From JASLBX01 sp036374175 (lineage in GTDB: Bacteria > Actinomycetota > Actinomycetes > Jiangellales > Jiangellaceae), in contig DASUUH010000116.1 in NCBI GenBank assembly GCA_036374175.1, positions 11,884 through 75,883 of the forward strand: 64,000 bases of DNA, written 5' to 3'. The notes under the pieces are model-generated. The model ran no database searches. It saw only the letters and a program-made list of their open reading frames with translations, and had not been told where the DNA came from. The position numbers were made by a program, and so were the translations under genes. Shown here piece after piece: positions 29,930 through 40,637 of the stretch (positions are counted from its first letter, which is position 1; every line of letters starts with the position of its first letter).

Positions 29930-31144
29930 GTGTTCGGACCGTACGCGGATGTCCTGCGCACTCCTGGCGCGCGTGCGTTCTCCGTGGCCGGGCTGATCGC
30001 CCGGGTGCCAATGTCCATGTTCGGTCTCGGCATCCTGCTAGCGGTCACCGAGTCCGGGGGCACGTACACCCTCGGCGGCCTCACCGCCGGCATCGCGCTG
30101 GCTGCGCAAGCGGCGGCGGCACCCGTCCAGGCGCGTATCGCCGACCGGCTGGGTCAGCGCCGGCTGCTCCTGCCGCTGCTCACTGCGCACGCGGTGGGTC
30201 TCGCGTCGCTCATCGCAGTCGTGGGCGACGCCGCAGCCGGTGACTTGCCGTATGCCGCGCTCGCCGCCAGCACGATTCTCACGGGCGTTACGTTCCCACA
30301 GATCGGTGCCTTGGTTCGGGCTCGCTGGGCCAGCCTCTACACCGCCACGCCCCGGATCCACACGGCCTATGCCTGGGAGTCGGTGCTCGACGAGGTCGTC
30401 TACATAGTCGGGCCGACGATTGTCGTGCTGCTCAGCACGAGCGTGCATCCCTTGGCGGGCCTGGTCGCGATGCTGCTACTCACGCTCGGCGGCGGCTACT
30501 CGTTCGCCGCCCTTCGGATGACCGAGCCGCCCGTCCAGCGCCTTGCCGCCGGCACCCGCCGTGAGCGGCTGCCCAAGTTCACCCTGGGCTGGCTTGTCGT
30601 GGCCTTCGTCTTCATGGGCGGAATCTTCGGCTCGGCGGAAGTGGCCACCGTGGCGTTCACCGAAGAACTCGGCGCCAAGGCTGCGTCGGGACCCGCGCTG
30701 GCCGTCTTCGCGGCCGGCAGCCTGATTGCCGGCCTGGTTGCCGGCGCCGTGCGCTGGAAGGCGAGCCTGCGCCGCCGGTTCTTGGTAGGGCAGGCCGCGC
30801 TCGCCGCGGCTGTGTTGCCACTGGCGCTGGTCGGGTCGATTCCGTTGCTGCTCATGGCGATCTTCGTCGCCGGGTTCGCCATCGCCCCGACACTCATCAC
30901 GGGATTCTCCATGGTCGAGGCGGAGGTGCCCGCCCGCCGGCTGACCGAGGGTCTTGCCTGGGTATCAACGGCGCTCACTGTCGGGGTAGCCGCTGGCGCC
31001 GCCGTAGCGGGTCCGGTCATCGACCGCGTCGGCGCCTCCGAGGGTTATCTCGTCGGGTTCGGATGCGGCGTTCTCGCGACACTGGCCTGCCTGGTCGGAG
31101 TAACCGTCGACCGGCCCGCTCGCAACATACCCGAGCCGGTGTAA
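29930..31144 (+). CDS. MFS transporter
   Basis: This 404-residue membrane protein has about twelve hydrophobic segments and the MFS loop signature between helices 2 and 3 (ARIADRLGQRRLL). It belongs to a short-loop actinobacterial group of unknown substrate, with MGGIFGSAEVATVAFTEELG opening the second half. GTG 29930 was chosen since GGGAGA stands seven bases upstream; a TTG at 29897 is less likely. It is divergent from hemH with about 80 bases between, so shared control is possible, but export of haem or porphyrin is only a guess from position. Confidence 0.85.
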   Translation: MFGPYADVLRTPGARAFSVAGLIARVPMSMFGLGILLAVTESGGTYTLGGLTAGIALAAQAAAAPVQARIADRLGQRRLLLPLLTAHAVGLASLIAVVGDAAAGDLPYAALAASTILTGVTFPQIGALVRARWASLYTATPRIHTAYAWESVLDEVVYIVGPTIVVLLSTSVHPLAGLVAMLLLTLGGGYSFAALRMTEPPVQRLAAGTRRERLPKFTLGWLVVAFVFMGGIFGSAEVATVAFTEELGAKAASGPALAVFAAGSLIAGLVAGAVRWKASLRRRFLVGQAALAAAVLPLALVGSIPLLLMAIFVAGFAIAPTLITGFSMVEAEVPARRLTEGLAWVSTALTVGVAAGAAVAGPVIDRVGASEGYLVGFGCGVLATLACLVGVTVDRPARNIPEPV

Positions 31145-31226
31145 CCCATGGGTGTTCGGCGTGGCGGCTTGGTCAGCCCGCCGACCGGGGTAACGATAGA
31201 GGCCAGCCAGCAGTAGGAGGCCGGGG

Positions 31227-32324
31227 ATGCGCAAGGTGCGGCTCGTTGCCATGAGCGACGACGGCACGCATCTGATCCTCCGTGCCGACGGCGACGAGAT
31301 CCCTATGTCGCTGCCCTTGGACGAGCGCTTGCACGCGGCCATCCGCGGCGACCGGGCGCGGCTGGGGCAGTTGGAGATTCAGATGGACAGCCAACTGAGG
31401 CCACGCGACATCCAGGCCCGGGTCCGCTCCGGCGAGAGCGTCGAATCGGTGGCCGCGGCAGCCCGAGTTCCGCTCGACAAGGTCATGCGGTTCGCCGGCC
31501 CGGTTCTGGCCGAGCGCGAGCACATCGCCGGCCGCGCTCAGCAGGCCATCATCCGGCGGGCCAGCACCGAATCGCCGAACCGGCCACTCCAAGAGACCGT
31601 CGCAGAATGGGTCAGCAGCTACGACGTCGACCCCGAGTCCGTCGGCTGGGACGCTTGGCGACGCGACGACGGGCGGTGGGTCGTCAGCGCCCGATGGCAG
31701 CTCCAGCAGAATGACAAGGAAGCCCGATTCACGTTCGACCCCGCCGGCCGCTCGGTGGTTCCCGACAACGACGAAGCTCGGGCAGTCGCCGGCGAGCGGT
31801 CGCGGGTCGCACCTGAACCCGTTCCCGAGCCTCCGGCGCACAACGGGCCGGCCCGGCTGTCGGTGGTCTCGGATCCCGACGACGAACCGATCATCGTCGA
31901 CGGCCCCGGTGTCGTCGAGCCCCGCGACAACACCGACGACATGGGCAACGCCGACGACGTCGACAATCAGCCCACCGTCCCCGTGCCGATCACTGCCCAG
32001 CGAACCCAGTACGACTCCCGCCGCCTGCAGCCAGATCGCCGGTCCCCGGTGCGCGACGATCGTGCCGACCCGTGGTCCCGCCACAACCGCGAGGAGCCCA
32101 CGAGCGACCGACTCCGGCTCTCTGACATCGCCAGCCGGGTCGAGGTCGAGGAAACCGCTGCGCCGCAGCGGCCGCTGGCCGCTCGAGCGGCCAGCGGTGA
32201 GATCGCGCCCACCGAGGACGAGCAGCCGCGATCCCGGCCCAAGAAGTCGCGGTCCAAGCGGCCGAGCGTGCCAAGTTGGGACGAGATCATGTTCGGTCGC
32301 CGCGACAAGGAACCCGGCGGCTAA
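31227..32324 (+). CDS. sepH: Septation protein SepH
   Basis: This 365-residue actinobacterial division protein has the N-terminal DUF3071 domain (MRKVRLVAMSDDGTHLIL; DIQARVRSGESVESVAAAA, a helix-turn-helix-like part), followed by ETVAEWVSSYDVDPESVGWD. The C-terminal half is disordered, acidic then basic, ending with SWDEIMFGRRDKE, a conserved terminal motif. In Streptomyces SepH binds FtsZ and promotes its assembly. ATG 31227 has a good GGAGG upstream. Its stop overlaps the phosphodiesterase-like gene by four bases on the other strand. The neighbourhood of SepH, DUF5998, the Pat-like fusion and ParC is conserved across actinomycetes. Confidence 0.93.
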   Translation: MRKVRLVAMSDDGTHLILRADGDEIPMSLPLDERLHAAIRGDRARLGQLEIQMDSQLRPRDIQARVRSGESVESVAAAARVPLDKVMRFAGPVLAEREHIAGRAQQAIIRRASTESPNRPLQETVAEWVSSYDVDPESVGWDAWRRDDGRWVVSARWQLQQNDKEARFTFDPAGRSVVPDNDEARAVAGERSRVAPEPVPEPPAHNGPARLSVVSDPDDEPIIVDGPGVVEPRDNTDDMGNADDVDNQPTVPVPITAQRTQYDSRRLQPDRRSPVRDDRADPWSRHNREEPTSDRLRLSDIASRVEVEETAAPQRPLAARAASGEIAPTEDEQPRSRPKKSRSKRPSVPSWDEIMFGRRDKEPGG

Positions 32325-33463
32325 CAGCTCAGCGTCAACAGCGGCACCAGCATCTCGTCCGCGCTGAGGGCACCGTGCAGGCCGATCAACTTGGCCTCGA
32401 TCGGGAACGCACTTCGGTACTCCACCGCGCAGTCCCCGTCAACGCTCGCCAAGACGTCACCGATGCGGTCTGCGACACGCGCCTCTACTGCACCGAACCA
32501 GCCCCGGGCGATCGCATCGTCCCGCGCCAGCACGGTGGCCCGGGCACCGAGGATGCCACGCCAGGTCGCGAGCACGTCATCGGCCGCGCCGTCGATGACG
32601 TACACGTGCCTGAACCTCGCCTCGCCGCCTACCAGGGCGACTCCGTCGCGCAGCACCGCAACCTGGTCGACGTCGATCCGCTGTTCAGCAGCGATGTCGA
32701 CCATGCCGTGGTCGGCGGTCACCAGCAGTACCGCGTCGTGCGGTAAGGCGAGGTACAGCTCTTCGACGAACCTGTCGAGCAAGACAAGCTGGTGGCGCCA
32801 GGCCGCCGAGCGGCACCCTCGCTGGTGGCCGGTGAAGTCCAGGTCGCCGTCGTAGACGTACACCAATGCCGGCCGTGAGCTGTCGGCCGCTGCCGAGGCC
32901 GCGAGGGCCACCCGCTCGCCCAGGCTGTCCGCGATCGCAAAGCCGGGGCTGCGCAGCGCGGCCGTGGTCAGCCCTGACTTGTTGAACTTGCGCTGGCCGA
33001 GCACGGTGACCGCCACCCCGGCGCGTGCCGCGCGCTCGAACGCGGTCGGGTGCGGCTGGTACACCACCGGGTCGACGTCCTTGTGCTCGTCCCACCGCAA
33101 CGCGTTGAACAGCGTGGCAGTCGTACCGGGTTTGCGTGTGGTGTAGCCGAGCAATCCGTGCCGGCCCGGCACGAGCCCGGTGCCCAAGCTGGTCAAACTC
33201 GTGACGGTGGTGCTCGGCACACTGGCGGTGATCGGGATGCCGGCCATCGAGTTCAGGAACGGTGCCTGCGCCTGGTGGGCGCGCAGCGCGTTCCACCCGA
33301 GCCCGTCGATGAGCAGGATGCAGTACTGACGGGCAGCAGGCAGGCCTAGTTCGTTCTGCTCGCCGGCCACGCCGAGTGCACCAAGGAGCGAAGGCAGCAC
33401 GTCGGTCAACGAAGCTTCGCCGTAGCGCGGCAGGACGGTGCCGGCCGGCCCGGCCGTCGTCAC
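32321..33463 (-). CDS. Alkaline-phosphatase-superfamily nucleotide pyrophosphatase/phosphodiesterase-like protein
   Basis: This 380-residue protein has the alkaline phosphatase fold. The first metal ligand is in ILLIDGLGWNALRAH, the nucleophile Thr/Ser region in ASVPSTTVTSLTSLGTG, and later metal ligands in YVYDGDLDFTGHQ and TADHGMVDI. There is no signal peptide, so it is probably cytoplasmic. GTG 33463 overlaps the DUF5998 stop (GTGA), so the two genes are coupled. The substrate is unknown; phosphodiesters and nucleotide sugars are typical of the family. Confidence 0.88.
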   Translation of the reverse strand: MTTAGPAGTVLPRYGEASLTDVLPSLLGALGVAGEQNELGLPAARQYCILLIDGLGWNALRAHQAQAPFLNSMAGIPITASVPSTTVTSLTSLGTGLVPGRHGLLGYTTRKPGTTATLFNALRWDEHKDVDPVVYQPHPTAFERAARAGVAVTVLGQRKFNKSGLTTAALRSPGFAIADSLGERVALAASAAADSSRPALVYVYDGDLDFTGHQRGCRSAAWRHQLVLLDRFVEELYLALPHDAVLLVTADHGMVDIAAEQRIDVDQVAVLRDGVALVGGEARFRHVYVIDGAADDVLATWRGILGARATVLARDDAIARGWFGAVEARVADRIGDVLASVDGDCAVEYRSAFPIEAKLIGLHGALSADEMLVPLLTLSC

Positions 33464-34041
33464 CGTACCTTCACGGTCGCGGCCGACAGTGCCTTGGCGA
33501 ATCGCAAGAGGTCCTCGACGCGGGGCCGGCCGTCGGCCGCCTCACTCACCCGGAGGGAGAAGTCGTCGGACGTCATGGTGCCGGTGTAGCCGTGGTCGGC
33601 CTCACACGTGGGATCGGCACAGCCGGCCGGCTCGAGGTCGACGCGGTTCATCGCGCCCCACCCGACGGTGATCACCACGTCACGCGCCGGGTCGCCCAGG
33701 GCGTACGACGCCGGGGAGGTCACCGTCCGGCTGACCACGACCGACGAGACGCGGTCGAGCGGAACGGCCTCGGTGGACGTGGTCGCGTACGGCAACGGGT
33801 TCGCGTCATCGGCCGGGTACTCGTCGGTATGCCCGACGATCAGCCGGGTCGGAGTGAGCACCAGGACACTGACGTGCCGGCGCAGTTCATCGCGATCGAA
33901 GTGCGGCTCGTGGTGGACGAAGTACGACTCCACCGGCTCGTCGGCGAGCGACGTCTCGAGCGTGTCCGCGACGAGGTTCGGGTAGTAGCCCGCCTGCTGG
34001 ATGGCGAGCCGGAGCGCTTCACGCGTTCCCACGTTGGCCAT
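33460..34041 (-). CDS. DUF5998 family protein
   Basis: This 193-residue soluble protein of the actinobacterial DUF5998 family starts MANVGTREALRLAIQQAGYYP. It contains YFVHHEPHFDRDELRRHV, LVLTPTRLIVGHTDEYPAD and the Cys-containing CADPTCEADHGYTGTMTSDD near residue 145. It has no known catalytic motif. It is conserved next to the phosphodiesterase-like gene, with which it overlaps by four bases, so the pair probably works together. The function is not known. Confidence 0.87.
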   Translation of the reverse strand: MANVGTREALRLAIQQAGYYPNLVADTLETSLADEPVESYFVHHEPHFDRDELRRHVSVLVLTPTRLIVGHTDEYPADDANPLPYATTSTEAVPLDRVSSVVVSRTVTSPASYALGDPARDVVITVGWGAMNRVDLEPAGCADPTCEADHGYTGTMTSDDFSLRVSEAADGRPRVEDLLRFAKALSAATVKVR

Positions 34042-34072
34042 GGGCCCATCCTTGCACGACTAACCCCCTGAA

Positions 34073-36751
34073 TTACTCAAGCCGCCTCGTGTACCAGTCC
34101 GACCGGGTGCCGGGGCGGGCCACGGTGGCCGAGCCGTTCACGACCGAGCAGCCGTCGGGCGCTGCCAGGATGGGTGTGAGCTGAAGGTCGATCACCTCGG
34201 GCAGATCGTCGGTCAGCCGCGAGACGCGATGCAGCAGGTCTTCGATCGCGGCCAGGTCCGCAACCGCGCCGCCGCGGTAACCCAACAGCAACGGCGCGGC
34301 CTTGATCTCCCGGATCATCTCTCTGGCGTCGACGTCGGTCAGCGGTGGTATGCGGTACGCGCGGTCACCGAGCAGGTCGGTCGGCACGCCGGACATGCCG
34401 AATGACACGACAGGGCCGAACAGGTCGTCCTCCTCGGCCCGGATCACCACCGGAATGCCAGGCGGCGCCATCGGCTGCACGACGAACTGCGCCTCGGCGG
34501 GGTCGGCGAGCATCTGCGCCATCGTCGCCCACGCGTCGCGCATCTCGTCCGCGGTGTCGATGTTGCGCCACACGTCTGCCAGGTCGGGCCGGAACCGCAG
34601 GTGCGGTGCGGTGGCCTTCAGCACGACGTTCCAACCGAGTCGCTCGCCGGCCGCAACCGCGTCGTCGACCGTGGCCGCCGGAATGATCTCCAGTAGCGGG
34701 ATCCCGTAGCACGCGAGCAGTTGGCGCAGCCTGTCATGGTCAAGGTCGGTGCCGTTTGGATCGCCGTCCAGCGCCGCGGCGACGATGTTCCGAGCCCCAT
34801 CTTCGTCACAGCCGTCCATCTCAGGCACCGATCCCTGGGGGCGCCGCCGCCAGGCGGCATACGTCGTCGCGTGAGCGAGGGCACGCGCCGCCTCCTCGGC
34901 CGACGGGTAGGAGGGAATCGATCCGCGGGCGGCGATGCCCCGCTCGTCGAGCACCCGCAACGGCTCGGGCACTCCCCTGCTGCCGAGGAACGTCGTGACG
35001 ATCGGCTTGGCCGGCCGCGCGGCCGCCGTAGCGGCCAGGACGCGCGCGACCTCGTCGCCGCGTGATGACTCCACGGTTGGCACGAAGACCACGATGATCG
35101 AGTCGACGTTCGACTCGTCCAGCGTCTCGGCCAACGCCCGTTCGAAGTCGGCGGCGGACGCCGACGGTCCGAGATCACGCGGCTGACCCACTACCGCCAG
35201 CCCGGCGCTGTCGGCGGCATCCGCGGCCAGTAGTCCGATCGAGTCCGAGTTGCCGACCACCGCCACGCGGTGACCGTCCGGCAGCGGCTGGTAGGCCAAC
35301 ACCTGGGCGGCGTCGAACATCTCCGCGAGCGTGTCAACGCGGATGACACCCGACTGGCGGAACAGCGCGTCCATTGCGGCCACCGGCACCGCACTGCGGC
35401 GCACCGCGTGCCCGAGCGGCACACCTTGCGTCGAGCGTCCGCTCTTGACCGCCACAATGGGTTTGCCGAACGCGAGCCGGCGGGCCAGCCGGAAGAACTT
35501 GCGCGGGTTGCCGAGCGACTCCAGGTAGAGCAGGACGACATCGGTCGCCGCGTCGTCCTGCCAGTACTGCAGCAGGTCGTTGCCCGACACGTCGGCCCGG
35601 TTGCCGGCCGAGACGAAGGTGGCCAGGCCAAGCCCGCGCTCAGCTACGGTCTCCAGAATGGCGATGCCCAACGCGCCGGACTGCGAGAAGAACCCGACCC
35701 GGCCCGGCGGCGGCACGATGTGGGCGAGAGATGCGTTCAGCGAGTACTCAGGATCAGTGTTGACAATGCCCAGGCAGTTCGGGCCCACTACACGCATGCC
35801 GTTCGCGCGGGCCAGCCGGACCAGTTCAGCCTGCCGGGCGCGGCCCTCCTGTTCACCGGTCTCCGCGAACCCGGCAGAGACCACGACCAGACCCTTCACG
35901 CCCTTGGCCGCGCAATCCAGCACGACCGGCAGCACGGCCGGGGCCGGCACCACAATGACCGCCAGGTCTACCTCGGCGGGAATCTCAGCGACGCTCGCAT
36001 AGGCGGGAACCCCGGCGATAGCCGTAGCTTCGGGGTTCACCGCGTAGACCGGCCCGGTGAACCCGCCCAGCACCAGGTTGCGCACGATCGCCTGGCCGAC
36101 CTTTTCCCGCGAGCGGCTCGCACCGACGACGGCCACGGATTGCGGCGTCAGCAGCCGCGCGATCGAGCGGGCTTCGGCGCGGTGTTCGCGGGCGGTCATC
36201 ACGGCCAGTGAGTCCTCGGTGGGATGGATCTCGAAGCTGACGTGGACCACACCGTCCTCGTACGTGTTACCGACCGTGTACCCGGCATCCGCGAAGACCT
36301 TGATCATCTTTCGGTTATGTGGCAGCACCTCCGCTACAAACCTGCCGATGCCGTTCTCGCGAGCCGCCTGAGCAAGGTGTTCGAGCAGGACGCTGCCGAT
36401 CCCCCGGCCCTGATGAGCGTCCTCGACCAGGAACGCCACCTCAGCCTGCTCCTTGTCGATGCGGTCGTACCGTCCGACGGCGATCATGTCGTCGCCGGAC
36501 AGCATGATCAGAGCGACCCGGTCGGCGTGGTCGACGTGGGTGAACAACTCGATGTCGCGCTCGGACAGGTTCGGGTACGGCGCGAAGAAGCGGTAGTACT
36601 TCGACTCGTCGCTCACCCTGGCGTAGAAAGCGACCAGCCGGTCGCGGTCGTCCGGCCGGATCGGCCGGACGTGGGCCGTCGCCCCGTCGGACAGCACGAC
36701 GTCGGCTTCCCAGTGCGCCGGGTACAACGGCTGAGGCATGGTGTCTCGCAT
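34073..36751 (-). CDS. GNAT acetyltransferase fused to ADP-forming acyl-CoA ligase domains (Pat-like)
   Basis: This 892-residue fusion begins with a GNAT domain (about residues 15-180; acetyl-CoA loop EDAHQGRGIGSVLLEHLAQ). A CoA-binding Rossmann domain (SVAVVGASRSREKVGQAI), the succinyl-CoA-ligase-like region (VVGPNCLGIVN, FFSQSGALGIAILE) and a C-terminal ATP-grasp-like domain follow. Relatives (Pat/PatZ) acetylate lysines of acyl-CoA synthetases and other metabolic enzymes. In PatZ the GNAT is C-terminal; the N-terminal placement seen here is common in actinobacteria. ATG 36751 or ATG 36739 may be the start; neither has a clear ribosome site. It is divergent from parC. Confidence 0.87.
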   Translation of the reverse strand: MRDTMPQPLYPAHWEADVVLSDGATAHVRPIRPDDRDRLVAFYARVSDESKYYRFFAPYPNLSERDIELFTHVDHADRVALIMLSGDDMIAVGRYDRIDKEQAEVAFLVEDAHQGRGIGSVLLEHLAQAARENGIGRFVAEVLPHNRKMIKVFADAGYTVGNTYEDGVVHVSFEIHPTEDSLAVMTAREHRAEARSIARLLTPQSVAVVGASRSREKVGQAIVRNLVLGGFTGPVYAVNPEATAIAGVPAYASVAEIPAEVDLAVIVVPAPAVLPVVLDCAAKGVKGLVVVSAGFAETGEQEGRARQAELVRLARANGMRVVGPNCLGIVNTDPEYSLNASLAHIVPPPGRVGFFSQSGALGIAILETVAERGLGLATFVSAGNRADVSGNDLLQYWQDDAATDVVLLYLESLGNPRKFFRLARRLAFGKPIVAVKSGRSTQGVPLGHAVRRSAVPVAAMDALFRQSGVIRVDTLAEMFDAAQVLAYQPLPDGHRVAVVGNSDSIGLLAADAADSAGLAVVGQPRDLGPSASAADFERALAETLDESNVDSIIVVFVPTVESSRGDEVARVLAATAAARPAKPIVTTFLGSRGVPEPLRVLDERGIAARGSIPSYPSAEEAARALAHATTYAAWRRRPQGSVPEMDGCDEDGARNIVAAALDGDPNGTDLDHDRLRQLLACYGIPLLEIIPAATVDDAVAAGERLGWNVVLKATAPHLRFRPDLADVWRNIDTADEMRDAWATMAQMLADPAEAQFVVQPMAPPGIPVVIRAEEDDLFGPVVSFGMSGVPTDLLGDRAYRIPPLTDVDAREMIREIKAAPLLLGYRGGAVADLAAIEDLLHRVSRLTDDLPEVIDLQLTPILAAPDGCSVVNGSATVARPGTRSDWYTRRLE

Positions 36752-36905
36752 GCTACCGGCCCGTCCGCCCATTCCGGCGTCTCATCGGATGCACCGAGCC
36801 CGCGACGATCAGGTGGGCAAGTGCGGGTCGGTCCACAGCTCGGTCGGATTGGCGAGCGACAATGAGGCGTCCGAACTCCGTTTCGACCGAGGAGCACGAC
36901 CGGCC

Positions 36906-39900
36906 ATGGCCCGCCGTACTACCAAGAACCCGCCGCCGGAGGACTTCGAGGAGGTGATCCTCGACGTCGACATCTCTGAAGAGATGCGCGGCAGTTTCCT
37001 CGAGTACGCGTACTCGGTCATCTACTCGCGCGCGATTCCCGACGCACGTGACGGCCTCAAGCCCGTCCAGCGGCGGATCTTGTTCCAGATGAACGAGATG
37101 GGCTTGCGCCCTGACCGGGCCCACGTCAAGTGCGGCCGCGTTGTCGGCGACGTGATGGGCAAGTTGCACCCCCACGGCGACGGCGCCATCTACGACACCC
37201 TCGTCCGGATGGCCCAGCCGTGGGCGATGCGCCTGCCGCTGGTCGACGGCCACGGCAACTTTGGATCTCTGGACGCTGGACCGGCGGCCTACCGATATTG
37301 CCTGGCGGGCGAAACGCGCGTTCGACTCGCCGACGGCACCTCACCCCGCATTGACGATCTTGTCGATCTCGACGAACCCGGGGAAGACGACGTCGACTTC
37401 GACGTCCTCGACAAGGACGGCAAGCCGGTCCGCGTGACCAAGGTCTTCAACTCGGGCATCCATCCAACCAAGGTGCTGCGCACCGCCGACGGATATGAAC
37501 TGCGCGGCAGCCACAACCACCCGGTGCTCTGCCTGGTTCCATTGATGGGCGTCCCGATGTTCCAGTGGCTGCGCTTAGACGAGATCTCGCCAGGGACGGT
37601 CGTGTGTGTGGCGCGCAACGCGTGGACGACGGCCGTACCTACGGCCCGCGAGTGGATGCTCGGCGTATTGGCTGGCGCGTGGGTCACCGAAGGCTGGGCA
37701 TTGGCGACACGGGCCGGGTTCAACAACACCGACGCGGAATTCTTCGGCCATGTGCTTAGCGCGTACGACGCTCTCGTTGGAGGTCGCCGCTACATCAACA
37801 GCCGGACGCTGCGCGACGGCCACAAGCTGGTCCACGAGATCGATATTCAACGCATCGAGAACCTCATCGAAACACCGCTGGAAGACTTCATCGGGCCGAA
37901 AGCGGCGGACAAGCACATTCCCGGGTACGTCTGGGAGGGCGGTCCCGGCGTGAAGCGGGCGTTCCTGATGGCTGCTTTCGAGGGGGATGGATCGCTCGTC
38001 AACGACAAGCGCGACACGCACCGAATCCAGTTCCACTCGTACAGCCGGCGGCTGGCGCGCGGTGTTCAGGACCTACTTCTCGAGTTTGGCATTTGGTCCC
38101 GCTTGTACAAGTACGGCGGCGAGTACCGGCTCGTCATCGCCGGCCGCCACAACGTGCGGGCGTTCGCCGAGCGTGTGGGATTCCTAACCGCGAAGCAGCG
38201 GCAGCTCCTGGCCATGCTTGACTCGGTGCCCGGGACGTCCCGTTCCCTCTCCGGCGATCATGTGCCATTCGTAGCCGACTACGTGCTCTCGACGCTCCCG
38301 CCAACCCACGGCAGCGGCCGCAAGTGGTTCACCAAGCACAACTTCGACCGGCTCGAACGGTGGGACGCCGATCGCAGCCTGATCCTCAGCAAACTACGGG
38401 ACGACGAGATTCTCCGCACCATCCTGCCGATCATGGATTCTGGCTACCGGTTCGTCGAGGTGGCCGAGATTTCCGACGCCGAACCCGCGACCGTCTACTC
38501 GCTACGAGTAGAAACCGAAGATCACTCGTTCCTTGCCGGCGGCTTCGTCAACCACAACACCGAGTGCCGGATGGCCGAGCCGGCGACGCTGCTCACCCAG
38601 TCGCTCGACGAGAACGTCGTCGACATGGTGCCGAACTACGACGGCCAGTTCGAGCAGCCCGAGGTGCTGCCGGCCGCATTCCCGAACCTGCTGGTCAACG
38701 GCGCGAGCGGGATCGCGGTCGGCATGGCCACCAACATGCCGCCGCACAACCTCGGCGAGGTCATCGAGGCGGCGCGGCACCTGCTGGCCAACCCAGACTC
38801 GACGCTCGACGACCTGATGCGGTTCGTCCCGGGCCCGGACCTGCCTACCGGCGGTCGCATCGTCGGGCTGGAAGGCATCCGCGAGGCCTACGAAACCGGC
38901 CGCGGTTCGTTCCGAACCCGCGCCACCGCCCGGGTCGAGAACATCACCGCCCGGCGCAAGGGCATCGTCGTCACCGAACTGCCGTACATGGTCGGCCCGG
39001 AACGGGTGCGCCAGCGCATCGCCGAGCTGGTCCGCAGCAAGAAGCTGCAAGGCGTCGCCGATGTCGAGGACTACACCGACCGCAACACCAGCCTCCGCCT
39101 GGTGATCGAGCTCAAGAGCGGCTTCGTACCAGAGGCGGTGCTCGAGCAGCTCTACCGGCTGACCCCGCTCGAGGAATCGTTCGCGATCAACAACGTCGCG
39201 CTCGTGGACGGCCAGCCCCGGACGCTGGGCCTCAAAGAGCTGCTCGAGGTCTTCCTCAGACACCGGCTCGACGTGGTCCGGCGGCGCAGCGAGTTCCGCC
39301 GCACCAAGGCGGCCGACCGTCTCCACCTGGTCGACGGCCTGCTGATCGCACTGCTGGACATCGACGAGGTGATTCAGCTGATCCGTTCGTCAGAGGACGC
39401 CACCGACGCGCGAAACCGGTTGATGAGTGTGTTCGACCTGACCGAGATCCAGGCCCGGTACATTCTCGACACCCCGCTGCGCCGGCTCACCAAATACGAC
39501 CGGCTCGAGTTGGAGACCGAGGCCGACGAACTGCGCCGCACGATCGCCGAGCTCACCGAGATCCTGGAGAGCGCCGACAGGCTCCGCGACGTCGTGTCAC
39601 AAGAGCTCGCCGACGTGGCCGCTGCACACGCGACGCCGCGGCGCACGGTGCTGCTCGAGTCAGCAGGCACTCCTGCTGCAACGCCAGCGGCGAGCACACT
39701 TGAAGTGTCCGACGACCCGTGCCATGTGCTGCTGTCATCCACCGGCCTGCTGGCCCGGACGATGAACGCTGAGCCGCTGGCCGCCGGTGGCAAGCGGGCC
39801 AAACACGACGTCATCGTCTCCCACGTGAGGGCCACAGCACGAGGCCACGTCGGCGTCGTGACCAGTACCGGGCGGATCGTCCGACTGCCGGTGCTCGACC

Positions 39901-40625
39901 TGCCGGCGCTGCCGCCGACGGCGCAGGCACCCAACCTGTCCGGCGGGGCCCCGGTCAAGGAGTTCATCGAACTGGCCAAAGACGAGCGGATCCTCTGCCT
40001 GACCACCTTCGATCCCGACTCCCCCGGCCTGGCGTTGGGGACGGCGCGCGGCATCGTCAAACGGGTTAACCCGGACTACCCGTCGAACAAGGATGAGTGG
40101 GACGTGATCCGGCTCGACGACGACGACCGGGTCGTGGGCGCCACGGAGCTGCGCACTGGTGAAGAGGACCTCGTCTTCGTGTCGTCTGATGCACAACTGC
40201 TGAAGTTCTCGGCCAACGCGGTCAGGCCGCAGGGCCGCAGCGGCGGCGGGGTGGCCGGCATTCGGCTCGCCAAGGGCACCCGGGCCGTGTTCTTCGGGTC
40301 CGTCCAACCTGGTACCGAGTCATCGGTCGTCACGATCTCCGGCAGCTCCGATGCGCTGCCTGGCACCCAGGCAGGGAACGTCAAGGTCACCCCGTACCCG
40401 GAGTACCCCGCCAAGGGACGGGCCACCGGGGGCGTGCGCTGCCACCGGTTCCTCAAGGGTGAGGACACCCTGCTGCTCGCCTGGGCAGGCCCGGCCCCCG
40501 CCCTTGCCGCAGCCGCGAGCGGCGTACCGATTGCGCTGCCGGACTCGACCGGACGCCGAGACGGCTCGGGCAGCCCGGCGCCGCAACCTATTGCGGCTGT
40601 CGCCGGGCCGCCCGTGCAGTACTGA
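36906..40625 (+). CDS. parC: DNA topoisomerase IV subunit A with intein
   Basis: The 1239-residue precursor, 819 residues after removal of a 420-residue intein, is the breakage-reunion subunit of a type IIA topoisomerase. The N-terminus has [35 protein letters not shown] and the active-site AAYRY, whose last residue is catalytic Tyr131. The intein starts there, and the host sequence resumes with [12 protein letters not shown]. The C-terminal part forms the DNA-wrapping propeller and lacks a clear GyrA box. That, and the position beside sepH, DUF5998 and the Pat-like gene rather than gyrB, support ParC over GyrA. ATG 36906 was chosen because [11 protein letters not shown] matches ParC N-termini. 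The activity depends on intein splicing, since the catalytic loop is interrupted. Confidence 0.9.
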   Translation: MARRTTKNPPPEDFEEVILDVDISEEMRGSFLEYAYSVIYSRAIPDARDGLKPVQRRILFQMNEMGLRPDRAHVKCGRVVGDVMGKLHPHGDGAIYDTLVRMAQPWAMRLPLVDGHGNFGSLDAGPAAYRYCLAGETRVRLADGTSPRIDDLVDLDEPGEDDVDFDVLDKDGKPVRVTKVFNSGIHPTKVLRTADGYELRGSHNHPVLCLVPLMGVPMFQWLRLDEISPGTVVCVARNAWTTAVPTAREWMLGVLAGAWVTEGWALATRAGFNNTDAEFFGHVLSAYDALVGGRRYINSRTLRDGHKLVHEIDIQRIENLIETPLEDFIGPKAADKHIPGYVWEGGPGVKRAFLMAAFEGDGSLVNDKRDTHRIQFHSYSRRLARGVQDLLLEFGIWSRLYKYGGEYRLVIAGRHNVRAFAERVGFLTAKQRQLLAMLDSVPGTSRSLSGDHVPFVADYVLSTLPPTHGSGRKWFTKHNFDRLERWDADRSLILSKLRDDEILRTILPIMDSGYRFVEVAEISDAEPATVYSLRVETEDHSFLAGGFVNHNTECRMAEPATLLTQSLDENVVDMVPNYDGQFEQPEVLPAAFPNLLVNGASGIAVGMATNMPPHNLGEVIEAARHLLANPDSTLDDLMRFVPGPDLPTGGRIVGLEGIREAYETGRGSFRTRATARVENITARRKGIVVTELPYMVGPERVRQRIAELVRSKKLQGVADVEDYTDRNTSLRLVIELKSGFVPEAVLEQLYRLTPLEESFAINNVALVDGQPRTLGLKELLEVFLRHRLDVVRRRSEFRRTKAADRLHLVDGLLIALLDIDEVIQLIRSSEDATDARNRLMSVFDLTEIQARYILDTPLRRLTKYDRLELETEADELRRTIAELTEILESADRLRDVVSQELADVAAAHATPRRTVLLESAGTPAATPAASTLEVSDDPCHVLLSSTGLLARTMNAEPLAAGGKRAKHDVIVSHVRATARGHVGVVTSTGRIVRLPVLDLPALPPTAQAPNLSGGAPVKEFIELAKDERILCLTTFDPDSPGLALGTARGIVKRVNPDYPSNKDEWDVIRLDDDDRVVGATELRTGEEDLVFVSSDAQLLKFSANAVRPQGRSGGGVAGIRLAKGTRAVFFGSVQPGTESSVVTISGSSDALPGTQAGNVKVTPYPEYPAKGRATGGVRCHRFLKGEDTLLLAWAGPAPALAAAASGVPIALPDSTGRRDGSGSPAPQPIAAVAGPPVQY
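37299..38558 (+). other. Intein with LAGLIDADG homing endonuclease, inserted in parC
   Basis: This in-frame 420-residue intein has Cys1 ([13 protein letters not shown], block A), the block B histidine in [10 protein letters not shown], block [18 protein letters not shown] and C-terminal VNHN (block G), followed by Thr as +1 residue of the host. Two LAGLIDADG-like motifs, [13 protein letters not shown] (about 37656-37695) and [10 protein letters not shown] (about 37962-37991), keep acidic residues and suggest an intact homing endonuclease. The insertion lies between the catalytic Tyr and the following Thr, the same point used by mycobacterial GyrA inteins, whose splicing blocks look homologous. 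All residues for self-splicing are present. Confidence 0.92.
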
Positions 40626-40637
40626 TCCGGCCGGTGC

